Shown here: in pieces, positions 47,001-58,060 of the stretch
How the letters are laid out: each line of letters opens with the position of its first letter
How positions within the stretch are numbered: position 1 is the stretch's first letter
Assembly (NCBI GenBank): GCA_014058105.1
Contig: JACGCM010001948.1
Coordinates: forward strand, 2,480,001 to 2,544,000
Length of the DNA stretch: 64,000 bases
Reading direction: 5' to 3'
DNA from: Kingdonia uniflora
Lineage: Eukaryota; Streptophyta; Magnoliopsida; Ranunculales; Circaeasteraceae
Notes under the pieces: model-generated
What the model was told of the DNA's origin: nothing
Database searches by the model: none
The model's input: the letters and a program-made list of their open reading frames with translations, nothing else
Program-made: the position numbers and the translations under genes

Positions 47001-48468
47001 GTTCCAGGGGTTCCTTATCAGACCGCTGAAGACATTCACCAGACACCCATAAAAGGTTGTCGTTCCACACTCGCCCTGCTGAAGACAGGTCGAAGAAGTA
47101 TGGTTTTGAAGAACTAGAAGAAAGATATGCACCATCAGTTGCTGTGACATATTTCACAGCATAATACTCTAGAAAATCCTTGGCAGTAATCCTCCTCTCA
47201 CTACCAGATGCAGCCCATCTCCCATTCAGGGTTTTGCATACAAGGATAACTTCCCAAAAATTACAATTCAATTGCGCCGGGCAAGCCCTAATCATATTCA
47301 TAACACTCTTAACCAAATTGCTCAAAGGCAGCGTTAGCCCATAGTCGAACTGGGCTAAATAATAACAAAACCCATCAGTTCGACTATCCTTCACAGTGCC
47401 TTGGATGTACTCCAAGGATACTTCGTCCCCAAAATGCCTGTACTTCTTTTCTTTGGCCAAATCAGGCAGTAAATATAGGTAATCCCCTCCTTGACTGACA
47501 CTGCAAGTCCTAAAAAAATTACCCCTATATCCGAGGGCGTGCCCCCAAATCCCATCTATGCTACTTCTGGCCTTACAGAACTCTCTAAACCGACTAGAAC
47601 CTGTTGGGTACTCAACACGAGCACCCTTTAGATGAGGCCATTCTATAAATTCGGCTACAGTATCCTCCTCGTCCCCTACTCTAATGTTGGGAGTTAAATG
47701 CCCTACGAGGCCTGCTTCATCAGCTTTTGCCCAGCCGGAAATTGAAGCCATACTTATCTACAGTAAAGGGTCTACATTGCAAAAAGCTGGTCCAACCAAA
47801 CCTACAGATTGGTTGAGGTATATATATTAATTTTTATCTCGCACTACTAGATCACTTATACCATCACAAACTGTCTCAAAATGATTTTTATCGCCCCACA
47901 GTCATTATTCCCATTGTTATTTTTATTTCATTTTTGTGTTTGGTAGGGATTACATCCTTATCCCGGCACAATAAAGATTTTTATACAAAAACTCTTGTAA
48001 AATTAAAGATAGACTTACCTTCAACACCGAGTGAGAGTCTGCAGCGTTGGTCCGCACAAGTTTGCTCAATTTCTGTAACTTCTTCAAAACCTCGATCTCA
48101 GCCTCCTCTCGTATTTTGCAATTAAGACTCCTAGTCACTACTTTCCCCTTATCCTTTCCTCCTTCGACGGTAATGGAATCGTCAGTTAAGATCTCTCTCT
48201 CTATAACCCTTCTCTTCTTTTTCTTATTTTCTGTATTCCGAGAGGGAAGAGAGGGGGTACTTATGCACCTTTCCCCGAACCGCTGGCGGTTTGGAGTTTT
48301 CCAGTAAGCAGTCCTCAATTCCTGAACTGAGCCGTCTGTTCGTCTGAACCTGTCAGACGTGTCGTATCGCTTCGGTGAAAGCACCTTCCCATCATTACAC
48401 CAAATATTATACTTTAGCATATCTCTCAGCCTCTTGGTCCTACTTTTTTCACAATACCCCAAACTCAT
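44012..48468 (-). pseudogene. E3 antisense gene A: spliced, PF04195-like domain plus coiled coil
   Basis: Minus-strand exons that fit by borders and phase: 48468-48019, 47757-46977, 46884-46340, 46275-45856, 45743-45663, 45523-45488, about 45447-44012; about 1250 residues in all. Introns have GT-AG ends (AAG/GTAAGT, AAGG/GTATGT, AAG/GTCAGT, CAG/GTAGG, CAG/GTTAG, CAG/GTG). Exon 1 is basic (ENKKKKRRVIERE). Exon 2 resembles Pfam PF04195: YLAQFDYGLTLPLSNLVK, ACPAQLN, FWEVILVCKTLNGRW. Exon 3 is Lys/Arg-rich (NKKRKV). Later exons have YTKAEIMAFSEGNYEE and long heptads. The C-terminus has FVEEIKFLQVERDLMQD. Stops in exons 3, 4 and 7 and a frameshift in exon 7 break it. The acceptor of exon 7 is not resolved. 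Confidence 0.75.
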
Positions 48469-48513
48469 GATTCTAAATTTATACTTTAAAATTTCACGTA
48501 CATTTGTTTACCC

Positions 48514-48521
48514 TACTTATA
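48514..48521 (-). promoter_or_regulatory. TATA-like box of E3 gene A
   Basis: TATAAGTA on the minus strand about 48 bases upstream of the gene A ATG at 48468, matching the spacing in E0. Confidence 0.4.
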
Positions 48522-48672
48522 CACCTTGACTTTAACGTCAATATCAATTATCAACACAAATTCATAAATTCAGTTTCAACAAACAATCCTAGTCATAGCC
48601 TATTTTTGTGAATAGATTTTTTCTTCAAGTAATTTCGGGCAATTACATTTCAAATATTCAAAAATACAACCG

Positions 48673-49070
48673 TCAATCACTCCAATACCCAAGATACTTG
48701 CATTTGAAGCAACCGGTGTGCCTGACAACACCACAAGCCTTCAGCAGCTCTGAGGCGATATCCATATCCTCATTAATGATCTCCTCCCTGGATATCATAA
48801 GGAAAAACTTTTTACGATCTTCAACAGACCGCCAACAGGTACGCATGGACTCGGACCAGTACACGCGGCTCATTTCCTCGCCCCTTTCTACCTCAGTCTT
48901 ACCTCGTAGTTCGCTCGGGTTTCGAGCAGAACCGCATCATAACCTTGCTGCCCAGAAACAGCTTTCCTTATTTCATCAATCTTGAATGCTAAACGCAAGT
49001 CGTTCAACACACGCGCTTCAACAGCCCTCTGAGAATGAGTCTTCACTATTTTTTTTTATGAATAACCATC
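48673..49070 (-). pseudogene. E3 antisense gene B
   Basis: A minus-strand MVIHKKK start at about 49070 runs into a stop and frameshift. Coding then reads AVEARVLNDLRLAFKIDEIR, QQGYDAVLLETRANYE, and after another frameshift GEEMSRVYWSESMRTCW to the end GCFKCKYLGYWSD at 48673. Residues EMSRVYW to KCKYL align without gaps to E0 and E2 (shared: I..EEI..ED, LL.ACG...H, CFKCKY). No known family recognised. It lies about 200 bases upstream of gene A on the same strand. Confidence 0.6.
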
Positions 49071-49087
49071 ATAAAGAACAAGTCACA

Positions 49088-49096
49088 ATTTTATAC
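49088..49096 (-). promoter_or_regulatory. TATA-like box of E3 gene B
   Basis: GTATAAAAT on the minus strand, about 20 bases upstream of the possible gene B start. Confidence 0.35.
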
Positions 49097-49639
49097 TGTT
49101 CAGTTAACAGGACTAATTTTTCGATTGACTATACGCAACGTATTTCAGTTTCTATAATCCACTCTTCCCGGGTTCGAGCTACTTACTATTATCTTTTCTT
49201 GCTTAATCGAGCTCCCTAAAAATTATATTTCGAGCTTTATGTTTACATCTGTTAAGCTCGATTCATTTACGAGGTAGGATAAGGTATGTTATCCCACCAA
49301 CTATTCACTCCCATATTATGTACAGCTCGATGACATGTCGACTATTTCTGGTTTTTCGCTAGTAAGAAAGCAAACAATTTTTTATTATTATTACACTCGA
49401 TTTTTATCTAACAAGTTGGTTACAGGACTACTCCTACAGCATTGCTTTACAATTACAGAATCAAGCTCTTCGAAGCTCGATATTACAAATACTTTCTCAA
49501 ACACGAGGCCAGGTCTCTAGTTCTTTTCTCGTTGCCAAGATAATCCTGATCTTCCAGAGAAACCCCAACCACAGATCAAAAAGTACAAGACTACAACAGG
49601 TCATAAACCTCTTTCCCCTTCATTTCCCTGCAGAAAGAA

Positions 49640-49978
49640 TTAAAAGAAAAGTGATGACACCGAAAGAAGCGATCCATCTTCCACCTCCACCACCGCCGTC
49701 TCTTCCTCCTTATCCCCACTAACCTGGAGTTCGTGGAAATTGAGGAGGACTCCTACCTTAGAAATTAGAACATCAGTAAAGACCAGGGATTTTGCATTGC
49801 ATACACCCCGACCGCTAAATCGGATGCTACATAATACCCATAAATATTTCAAACAACACTCCTTCATCAAAACAACAAAGGGAGTCTCCCTACTCTGATA
49901 ACCACAAAACCATATCCGGAATCCCTTCATGATGAAAGAAAAATGGGTATGATACACTTGATTCCTCATCTTAACCAT
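49640..49978 (-). CDS. E3 third antisense ORF, 112 codons, unknown
   Basis: An open minus-strand frame from MVKMRNQVYHTHFSF to SVSSLFF without internal stops. The N-terminal half is rich in aromatic and Cys residues (FRIWFCGYQS, LMKECCLKYLWVLC); the C-terminal part is acidic (GDKEEETAVVEVEDG). A TATA box CTATAAATAG lies about 125 bases upstream. No equivalent is visible in E0, and E2 has lost this area. Function unknown; it could be a chance frame. Confidence 0.3.
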   Translation of the reverse strand: MVKMRNQVYHTHFSFIMKGFRIWFCGYQSRETPFVVLMKECCLKYLWVLCSIRFSGRGVCNAKSLVFTDVLISKVGVLLNFHELQVSGDKEEETAVVEVEDGSLLSVSSLFF

Positions 49979-50102
49979 GATTTTTCAAAGGTACGCTTCC
50001 AAAAAAAACACATATTTTTTTTTCTCACTCTACAAAATAGGTATGTTTGTTTTTCTCTGCAGCGAAGATGTGTTCCAGGTTATTCAGCAATCAAATTTGA
50101 CC

Positions 50103-50114
50103 ACTATTTATAGC
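50103..50114 (-). promoter_or_regulatory. TATA-like box upstream of the E3 third antisense ORF
   Basis: GCTATAAATAGT on the minus strand, nearly identical to the box upstream of gene B in E0 (13039-13049). Its conserved form in two elements suggests a real antisense promoter near the 3' LTR. Confidence 0.45.
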
Positions 50115-50324
50115 GATACCGCATTTAATTCACGTTGTTTCCCTAAACAGTTATCCGCTCGGGAATACTAACAGTCTGCCCATGATACTCACGCGTCATA
50201 AAGACAACGCACTCTTCAATACAGACGTTCCATTTTTCAACTGTTGCTTACGTCATCACACGGTCTGAGTTTTTGGGTTTTTCTCAACTAAAACCACACG
50301 TGACTTCAGTTGCGAGGTGGCGAT

Positions 50325-50913
50325 TGTAGGGACTTATCCCTCGAGCTAAGGACACTCGATCTCATCTATACCTCGTTCTCTATAAGACTCGACCTTATCC
50401 AGTACCATACTCACGCTTAAACAAACGCGTTAACAGTTACACATCGACCACGAACTCAAGCAGAGCGTGAATCGTCCACAACAGATGTAAACAGAACAAA
50501 TCAATATGCACCTGTCTCCCACGAGCTAGCAGTTACACACTCAACTACCCATGACTACCCACTTTCAGGAGAACGTGTTCGAGCACGATGTCAAGCTGAG
50601 AACAGGGTCTATAAAAGGGTAGAGCTCCTAAGGAACAGAGAGATGGAGAGAGAATTCTATATAGACAATTATCTGATATCTAGCTATCTTTTCTTAGATT
50701 AACTCTTGCAATCAGATTCCCCCACTCTCTCAAGCAATAATACTACTTTCACAAAATCTTCCACTCGAGGTCGTGATTTTTACCTGTTCACAGGTTTTCC
50801 ACACTAAATCCGCTGTGTCAAGTGTTATCTCTTATTTAATTCTCGGCATAGTAGTTCTTGGTGTAAAGATTGATTTCAAGTTAGTTTGAGCTTTACAAAA
50901 TCTGGTCCCTACA
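50325..50913 (+). repeat. E3 3' LTR (589 bp)
   Basis: Starts TGTAGGGACTTATCCC after a purine-rich GCGAGGTGGCGAT and ends GGTCCCTACA, followed by the GTATC duplication and resumption of E2 integrase. Confidence 0.92.
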
Positions 50914-51573
50914 GTATCGATAATAGGTCATAATTCATTAGAGAAAAAATTGTAGCTTTCCTCAATAAACACAATGTCATCCACTCACTATCCAATCCCT
51001 ACTACCCTCAAGGCTACGGCCAAGTCGAAATCACCAATAAAACCATCGTGGATGGACTGAAGAAAAGGCTTCACTCACAGAAAAAAGGAAACTGGATGCG
51101 AGAGCTCTCTATTGTCTTATGGGCATACAGTACTACTCCACGTCAATCAACCGGCTGTACCCCATTCCTCCTTGCTTATGGCACATAAGCCATCATTTCA
51201 ATAGAATACTACCATCCAATTAAAGATCTCGAGCTTACCGACGAAGAAAATTAGTTCGAATTGGCTTACAATGAATTGGATTGTTAAAACTAGGGAACGC
51301 GCTATTGCCAACCTAGGTTGATATCACCATATGTTGGCCAGTTCGTACAATAGAAGAGTCCAAAGTCATACTTTCCAACTTGACGATCTCGTCCTCAAAG
51401 AAATCCCTCAATACAGAAAAGAGGCACATACCGGGAAACTGGCAGAAAATTGGGAGGATCCATTCCTAATCATTGGTCAAACTGGTCTGGGATCATATTA
51501 TCTCATAATGGAGTAAGGAGTTCGAATGCCAAATCCATGGAACACTAGGCGACTGAAACGGTACTATCGTTAA
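50914..51573 (+). pseudogene. E2 integrase, C-terminal part
   Basis: Continues E2 after E3: [29 protein letters not shown] with the catalytic Glu, WAYSTTPRQSTG, then HHMLASSYNRRVQ, LAENWEDPFLIIGQTGLGSYYL and PWNTRRLKRYYR ending at 51571-51573. Several stops and frameshifts. Confidence 0.8.
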
Positions 51574-51714
51574 GTCCCTCACTACTTCACTTCAAAATTC
51601 TCGTTCTTTCCATTCTAAAAGTGAGATTTAATCTCTATACAATGTACATTCTATTCTATATAATGAAAACTTCTAAGTTTTTTTTCCACATTATTCTCCA
51701 CTTACGTAGACAAT

Positions 51715-52245
51715 ATATAGATTAAAGCAAAGGTAATACTAGCTTTCAATCGACCTCTATTATGGTTAAAGCAAAGGTAAAACTACTTTTCAATCGTACT
51801 GTATACATACTCTGTGATTAAAATGAAGGTAATACTAGTTTTAAATCAAAGAACTCTACCAGACATAAGATAAAGCAAAGGTAAAACTAGGTTTCTTCTC
51901 TCAATATGGTTGTGACAATTATATCGATTAAAGCAAAGGTTAAACTAGCTTTCAATCGAAATCTATACATACTCTACAATTAAAATGAAGGTAATACTAG
52001 TTTTCAATCAAAAAACTCTGCCAGATATAAGATAAAGCAAAGGTAAAACTAGCTTTCATATCTCAATATGGCTGCGACAAATATTCCGATTAAAATAAAG
52101 GTAAAACTAGCTTTCAATCGAACTCTATATATACTCTGTGATTAAAATGAAGGTAATACTATTTTTTAATCAAAGAACTCTACCAGACATAAGATAAAAC
52201 AAAGGTAATACTAGCTTTCATCTCTCAATATGTCTGCGACAGATA
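51715..52245. repeat. E2 tandem repeat block
   Basis: About ten units like TTAAAGCAAAGGTAATACTA followed by GCTTTCAATC, 42-60 bases apart, arranged in a higher-order period of about 160 bases (GTAATACTAGTTTT variants at about 51818, 51979, 52142). It lies between the end of pol and the 3' end of gene A, as in E3, and shares the core AATACTAGC with the E3 unit. Confidence 0.85.
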
Positions 52246-52270
52246 CTTTTACAGGTTACACATAAAGCCA

Positions 52271-55200
52271 CTACAAAGGATTCTTCTCTACTGATAGAAG
52301 GTCAGCTACGCTTTCCTCTACAGCAGGAGGATAGTTGGCCATAAAATCTCGAGCTCAGGTAGCTACCGTAATCCTGCCTTGCTCTACCAATTTAGCAGGT
52401 CGAGAACCTAACGCCATTACCAAGGCGCTCATACAGTTTCCTCGATTTATATCAGCTCTGCAAATACATCATCTATCTGACAAATAGTCATGCAAGGTAT
52501 CCCTCTCTAACTTGAGCCTTCTCAATTCTTCTACAAAATAAGTGATAATAGCCGCTAGCATCTGCGAGTGTGACACCTCGGGCATAACTACCTTGGCAAA
52601 ATTCTCTTTAACTTTTTGATGATGCTCTTGAAACTTCTTGTACCGAGCTTCATGCTATTTTATTCGACTACCTGCGTGGGACATAAGATTGATATGCTCC
52701 CTTGCCTTCTCATCCACTTTATTTAACTGAGCCTGGTTCATCATCCTCAATTCTACCACCTGAGCACGAAGTTCCTCAAGTTCTCTTTCTACACCTTCCC
52801 TGGCAGGAGATTTCTTTAACAATTCTTCATTTTTCCTTATCAAGAGATCCTTACCTTTAATCGCCTGCTTTAACTCCTGTTCCCTGACACGAGCATCATC
52901 CAACTTACTTCGGTACTCCCTTAGCTGCTCATTTCCTTTTAGTACATGAGCTTGAGTATGAGCTACATCTCCCTCCAACTCTTTAATTCAAGCTGATAGG
53001 ATAACCATATCCCCTTGAATAATGAAGACCCTGGCATCACCTTTATTCTTCCTCGAGCACTCTCTAGCCTCGACATTTTTTACGCGTGAATTTTCCAGAG
53101 CCAAATCTATCTTCAATTGTGGCACCCTCTCATTCAACTCATTACAACATCTTTGCACCAACCAGAACTCAATATCTTTAACAGGCAAAATTGTACTCAA
53201 CTGATCAACTACAATTTCGGAGTTAGATAGGTCATTTCGAGTGCACTACATCTCGCTATCTTTCTCAATTATTTTTCTCTTCAATCGCTTCAGTTTGTTT
53301 TTGGAACTCAATAAATTAGCTCGAGTCTGCCCTTGTTCATTCGTTTTACTGATCATTTGGTCCTTCAGACTGGCCACAAAATGGTGTAACTCATTCTCTG
53401 TCATTTTTAATGACTGAATACGATATCGAGCCATGTCCGCCTCCTTACTCTTTACCATTAACGCATCATTACGGCTTTTAAGCTTCGCTGTCTCTAACTT
53501 CGCCTCCGCGAGCTCTTTTTACCCCTTATTAATTTTGGCATCTTTCCCCTCGATCTTTCGAGTGAGGTCAACAGTTTGTGTCACCTCGACAAACTTGAAG
53601 TGCACCTTTATGTGTCGATTCTCCCTATCTTCATTTGCCTATCTCATTCTATCAAACTCTGTCGCAAACTCTTGGTTATATTGGCATGTCTCTTCTTTGC
53701 TCAAGTGAGCTGACTCCAATTTGGCCTACATCATTGATACAATGCATCAAGTTCGATTCAAGAACACTCAATCAATACATACAAGAATCTTATTTCTAAC
53801 AAATTTCTATTTTTTGACATCTACTGTGTGAAACTGCTTCTAAACTTAAGGTCGAAGTATGATCCCAGTTTAATGATAATAACACGTACTTCCAATTTCA
53901 AGGTACACATTCTCAATGTTATAACTTTTTCAACACTTTGATATTATCTATACACAATTGAGTACCATTTCTCCTGAGCAATTAACACATTTTTGGTCTG
54001 TCTCTATACTATAATTTTTACTTTGTAGCTCTAAAGTAATGCAACATATAAGTCAAATATTTCTTGCCCTTTTCTAACCTATAGCTCCGCTTGCGAAGTC
54101 AACAGGGACACTGAGGCGTCTTTCTCCTTAGCAAACTTAATCTCTAATTTTTTTAATTCTGAAGCGCATATCCTTTAGTTCCTACAAACAAGGTTTACAA
54201 ACATCTTTAAGCCTACATAAAGTTATCCAACAAACAATGATCCATACAATTATAGTTCTCAAACCCCTCATAATCACACAGCCATAGAGTTAACAATTTT
54301 ACCCTACCTTCCCATTCTCATTTTCTGGATTCAAAATGTATTCCCCTTGGTTCTCTCGCTCAATTTTGGGAGAGATACCATCCAACCCTCCAACCACTCC
54401 AGCAACATCAACTTCATCCTCCTCTTCTTTAATATAGGTACCCTCCATAATGTCATTCACCTCAGCTTTGGAGTACTCCATTTTGAAGAGGTGGCGCCCA
54501 AGTCTATCACGCTGGACTACCACCTCATCCAGATTCTTTTTTGCACTTCTTCTGTTAGCTCGCTAATCTCCACCTCTTGAGTAGCCTTCGCAGAATTAAG
54601 TCGCTTCCCTTCCTGAACCAAATCGGACTTTAATCAAGCTACTTTCATCCCGAGCTCAGCCTTCCCACTCTTGAGCTCTACTTTTTCCTCCTCTATCCCA
54701 AGGCAGATCCCCTTCATCAAACGAGCAGCCTATAAAATCAAATCAAATATATTTTTAGCTCGAATCACCATACAAAATTTAGAAAATGTCAAAATCATCA
54801 AGCCTACCATTTTGCTCATCTCCTCCATACCCTTGCGAGCTGCAAGCCTAGCCCTATCCTCCACAGGTCTAAGCTTATCTTCCTCATCAGGCCAATTCTC
54901 TATGACCTTAACCCTAACTAGTTTAGAAGGAGGTTTTACCTTTCTCTTTTTTACTTCTACATCGACCTCACCACTCCCCGTGGTTCCAGAGGTCCAGCCA
55001 TGCTTCACCATCCTCTTCTTCAAAAATGTCCAAGCTACCTTGTTCGACGTGGTAGACTCTGGCACATCTGCAAAATCTATAGCAGAGGCCTTTGGTAAAA
55101 TCACTCATCTCTCTTTATTAGCTTCCATCTTCTGGTTGCCTCCAACTCTCGTCATTAGTCTCGTTGCTTGAGACTTCTGAACCTTCTTAGACCTACTGCT

Positions 55201-56841
55201 AGCTCGTTTATTTCAATTAATACCAAGGTCTTTCAGCACTACCTTGAGCTCGACCACTTCTTGAACAACAATATCTAATAGGGACTTCTTCTTCTTTACC
55301 TTTGACTGAGGACCTGTCAAACAACAACACATTATAAATATTAGAACAATATTCCATTTTAGCAGTTTAATATGATACACTATTATACTTACTTTTCTTC
55401 ATATTTATATACAGAAGATCTATGGGTTCTTCATCATCTCTCTGAAGGCAATCACCTTTCACCCAAATTATATTACCATTCTACATTTGACCTACTGAAT
55501 TTAGATTGAAGAAAAGAGGTCGAGACGAGCTCGTAAAAAAATATGCCCCTTCTTGCAGAATAATTATTCACTCCATAAAACTGTAATACATCTTCAGAAG
55601 AAATTCTTCTCACCACCTCATTCTCCTCCCACGATTTATTCAAACTTTCACAAACATTTATTACCTCCCACATGTTCCCGTTCAACTGGGTTGGACACGC
55701 CCCTATGATATTCATTATCCCTTTCACAAGATTACTTAGGGGTAGACTCAACCCGTGCTCCAACTGAGATAGGTAACATAGAAAACCCTCTTTCAGGTCA
55801 CCCTGGACATTCCCATCATAATAATCCAAAGAAATCGATTCGTCTATTCCCTTATCCGATTTGTCATTTTCTAAATTAGCCAACATAAAGAAATGTTCCT
55901 TCCCAGATTCTACTATACATCTTCTAAACTACCTACTGACATGTTCTACAAAGTTCCCCCATCTTCCCCCTATAAAAGCCTTGGATTTATAAATCTCTAT
56001 AAATACATCAGAGTTTGGAGGGTATGATACTAATTGTCCAGGGAAATATAGAAATTGAACCACTGCTACTTCATTTTCCTTATCAGATTCTATAATATCA
56101 GACTCAGCCGAATGACCAGAGGTCGACACCTCCATCACAGGTAAAGTCTCCATCTCAACTATAAAACTATGATGAGGTTTGATTTTACACAAATACTCCT
56201 CACGCTCGACCTACAAACATGTCCAGGTATTCTATTATTATCTTTTACACATACATCATACATATACGTATATCATTATCATCTCTTTTTATACACATAT
56301 ATTAAACAAAATTTTCTAGGTTACTATAGATAGTAATGTTTCAAAATTTAAAAACCACAAAAATCTTTCAAACACACATCAACAATATCATAAATCGTCT
56401 ACCAACCTTCAAAGTCTAAAAATGAATCTGAAGCAGTACCAAATCCATACTTCACAACGCTGCTATACAATCACCTTTGTGACTCAATCTCTGCAGCCTT
56501 CTCTCGCCTTGACTGTCGATCACTCTCATCTAATCTCTCACGTGAATCTCTTCTATTTTTTCTCTTTTCTCTTCCACTGTTCTTTGATTTTTAGATGTTG
56601 ATAAACGTTTCAATGAAGAAGATAAAGCATTATTTATAGTTTATCTCTCTAACTGCTGGCAGTTATTGGGCCTCACACAAGCCGCCTTCTATTTTAGAAC
56701 TGAGGTGACCCTTTCACAATTAATGACAAACGTTTTGTATCTTTTTGGTAAAAACACCTTCCCATCATTGCCCCCTGTTATATATTTTAATTTATTCTTA
56801 TCTCTCCTACCCAAATCTCGCTCTGACCTCCCCACACTTAT
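52271..56841 (-). pseudogene. E2 antisense gene A
   Basis: Homologue of E3 gene A. The N-terminal exon (56841-56407) begins ISVGRSERD where E3 begins MSLGYCEKS, so the start ATG has become ATA; GNDGKVFLPKRYKT matches CNDGKVLSPKRYDT. The domain exon (56210 to about 55410) has CYLSQLEHGLSLPLSNLVKG, ACPTQLNGNMWEVINVCESL and one stop. A basic exon contains EVKKRKVKPPSK and ends at a splice border ATG/GTAGG (54808); the next starts at 54729, the same junction as in E3. MEYSKAEVNDIMEGTYIKEE is at 54475-54410, followed by coiled coil to 52655 and a C-terminus with FVEELRRLKLERDTLHD, ending at 52271. Many stops. Confidence 0.7.
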
Positions 56842-57100
56842 GATGACTCAACATTTACATGTAATCAAACTTTCCCTGTACTAACATAAGAGACAAAAAT
56901 CAAAGCTACCTACTTTTTCAATTCTTGCTTCTACTACTTATAAAAGTGTTAACGTCATTTCCAAAGCTCTCTCATGTCAAAATTCAATTTTTTTTATTCA
57001 TAACAGTTACAAATAATATTTTTAACAAAAGAGGACATATTCAAACTTCATTCTAATTATATTTCTTTGACAGTTATTCAACCTCATACAATTTACTCCT

Positions 57101-57453
57101 TCACATATACTTACACATAAAACGTCTTAGATGTCCTAGGGAGCCATACCTAATCAGTTCGCCTCCAGGAATCCTCATATCTTCCAACTCGATCTCTTCT
57201 TCAGCAATTAGCCTCACAGTCTCTTTTCGAGCTGAATGCTCCATAATTATTTCTTGGAATAGCTCTTCGTAGAAGCGACGGGCTAACTCAAGTTCCCTCC
57301 CATCCAATCTAAACCTTCAAACTGATATTCAAACTCTGGCAAGTCAGCGTCCTAATCTATCAAGCCCAAATTACGTTCCCACACTTCAACTATCTTTATT
57401 GTCAATCGTCCCTCAGCAGTGTAATGAATTATCTCAGATCTAGTCCATACCAT
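57101..57453 (-). pseudogene. E2 antisense gene B
   Basis: Minus-strand ATG at 57453 (MVWTRSEIIHYTAEGRLTI, then VEVWERNLGLID), a stop, DADLPEFEYQFEGLDWMGG, a frameshift, then LARRFYEELFQEI, RKETVRLIAEEEIELEDM and the end FMCKYM at 57101. The C-terminal 61 residues align with E0 and E3; the CG before the conserved His is YG here. Function unknown. Confidence 0.6.
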
Positions 57454-57920
57454 ATTCTTCCTTCTTTTAAAAGCACATTTCCCACCATTTATGCAAGTTT
57501 CTAGGTCATTTCAAATCCCCCACATTTTGTCTATATATTTTGTTTTCCATAACAGCAAACCCTAATATCTTGAAAAGAAAGTTACTCGAACTTATCTATC
57601 CACATCGACCTCAAAAAATTGACTTATCTCATTTTGAACTTATTTTCCACAAATCCAACATTTCAAACGAGATCTCTCTGAGCTCGAATTTCCAATTTCT
57701 TAAAATTCTAAATCTACTACAATATGCTCCCCCGATAATTCTAAGTTATTCAATTCAAAATAAATTTTTACACATCTTTTATTTTTCAAACATATTTTTG
57801 CAGCTCGATTTCTATAATATAGTTTCTAGTTCAATCTTATATATTACATTTCATCCTCTATTCTTACATCTTCAAAATACTCATAGCTCGATTTCAATAA
57901 CAAAAGCTAATTCTATCTAT
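57308..57920. other. E2 3' internal region and lost right end
   Basis: AT-rich, with repeated AGCTCGATT phrases that are also frequent in the 3' internal region of E3 (49190-49480). No LTR is found before the FAR1 relic, so the E2 junction lies near 57900-57930. Confidence 0.5.
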
Positions 57921-57970
57921 CTACACAGAGTTTGAATAACCATTTTTATTAAGCTGGAATATAAATTCCA

Positions 57971-58060
57971 GGTACTTTGCAGATAACAAGTCTTTCAGGT
58001 ACTTTGCAGATAACAAGTCTTTTAGGTACTTTATAGATACAAAATCTTTCAGGTACTCCG
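57971..58060 (-). repeat. 27 bp tandem repeat in the FAR1 relic tail
   Basis: Units start at 57971, 57998 and 58025 with a partial one at 58052. In the FAR1 frame each reads KYLKDLLSA-like, keeping frame because 27 is a multiple of three. It lies after a stop codon. Confidence 0.8.

Larger units (their letters stand above)
36610..50913 (+). mobile_element. E3: complete Tat-like Ty3/gypsy element, 14.3 kb
   Basis: LTRs 36610-37197 and 50325-50913, flanked by GTATC (36605-36609 and 50914-50918). Order: LTR, primer-binding site, gag-protease, RT, RNase H, extra RNase H, integrase (pol ends 42995), tandem repeats, then on the opposite strand gene A (44012-48468), gene B (about 48673-49070) and a further ORF (49640-49978), then the 3' LTR. 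The LTRs differ at roughly one base in twelve by eye, so the insertion is old. Gag starts with a stop after two codons, the RT active site is YIDEM and the integrase Glu is replaced, so this copy cannot move by itself. Confidence 0.9.
26518..57920 (+). mobile_element. E2: old Tat-like Ty3/gypsy element, interrupted, 3' LTR missing
   Basis: Parts of E2: 26518-29384, 33907-36609 and 50914 to about 57920. It has a 5' LTR, primer-binding site, gag, protease, RT, RNase H, extra RNase H, integrase, a tandem-repeat block, antisense gene A and antisense gene B, in the same order as E3. Two insertions split it: a solo LTR (GCTGC duplication) in the protease-RT linker and E3 (GTATC duplication) in integrase. 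Without them E2 is about 12.5 kb. No 3' LTR precedes the FAR1 relic at 57921, so the right end was lost. Flank before the 5' LTR: GACGA. E2 must be older than both insertions. Confidence 0.82.

Noticed and set aside
49640..56841. Envelope-like protein after pol
   Set aside because: No signal peptide or membrane anchor, and the coding strand is antisense.
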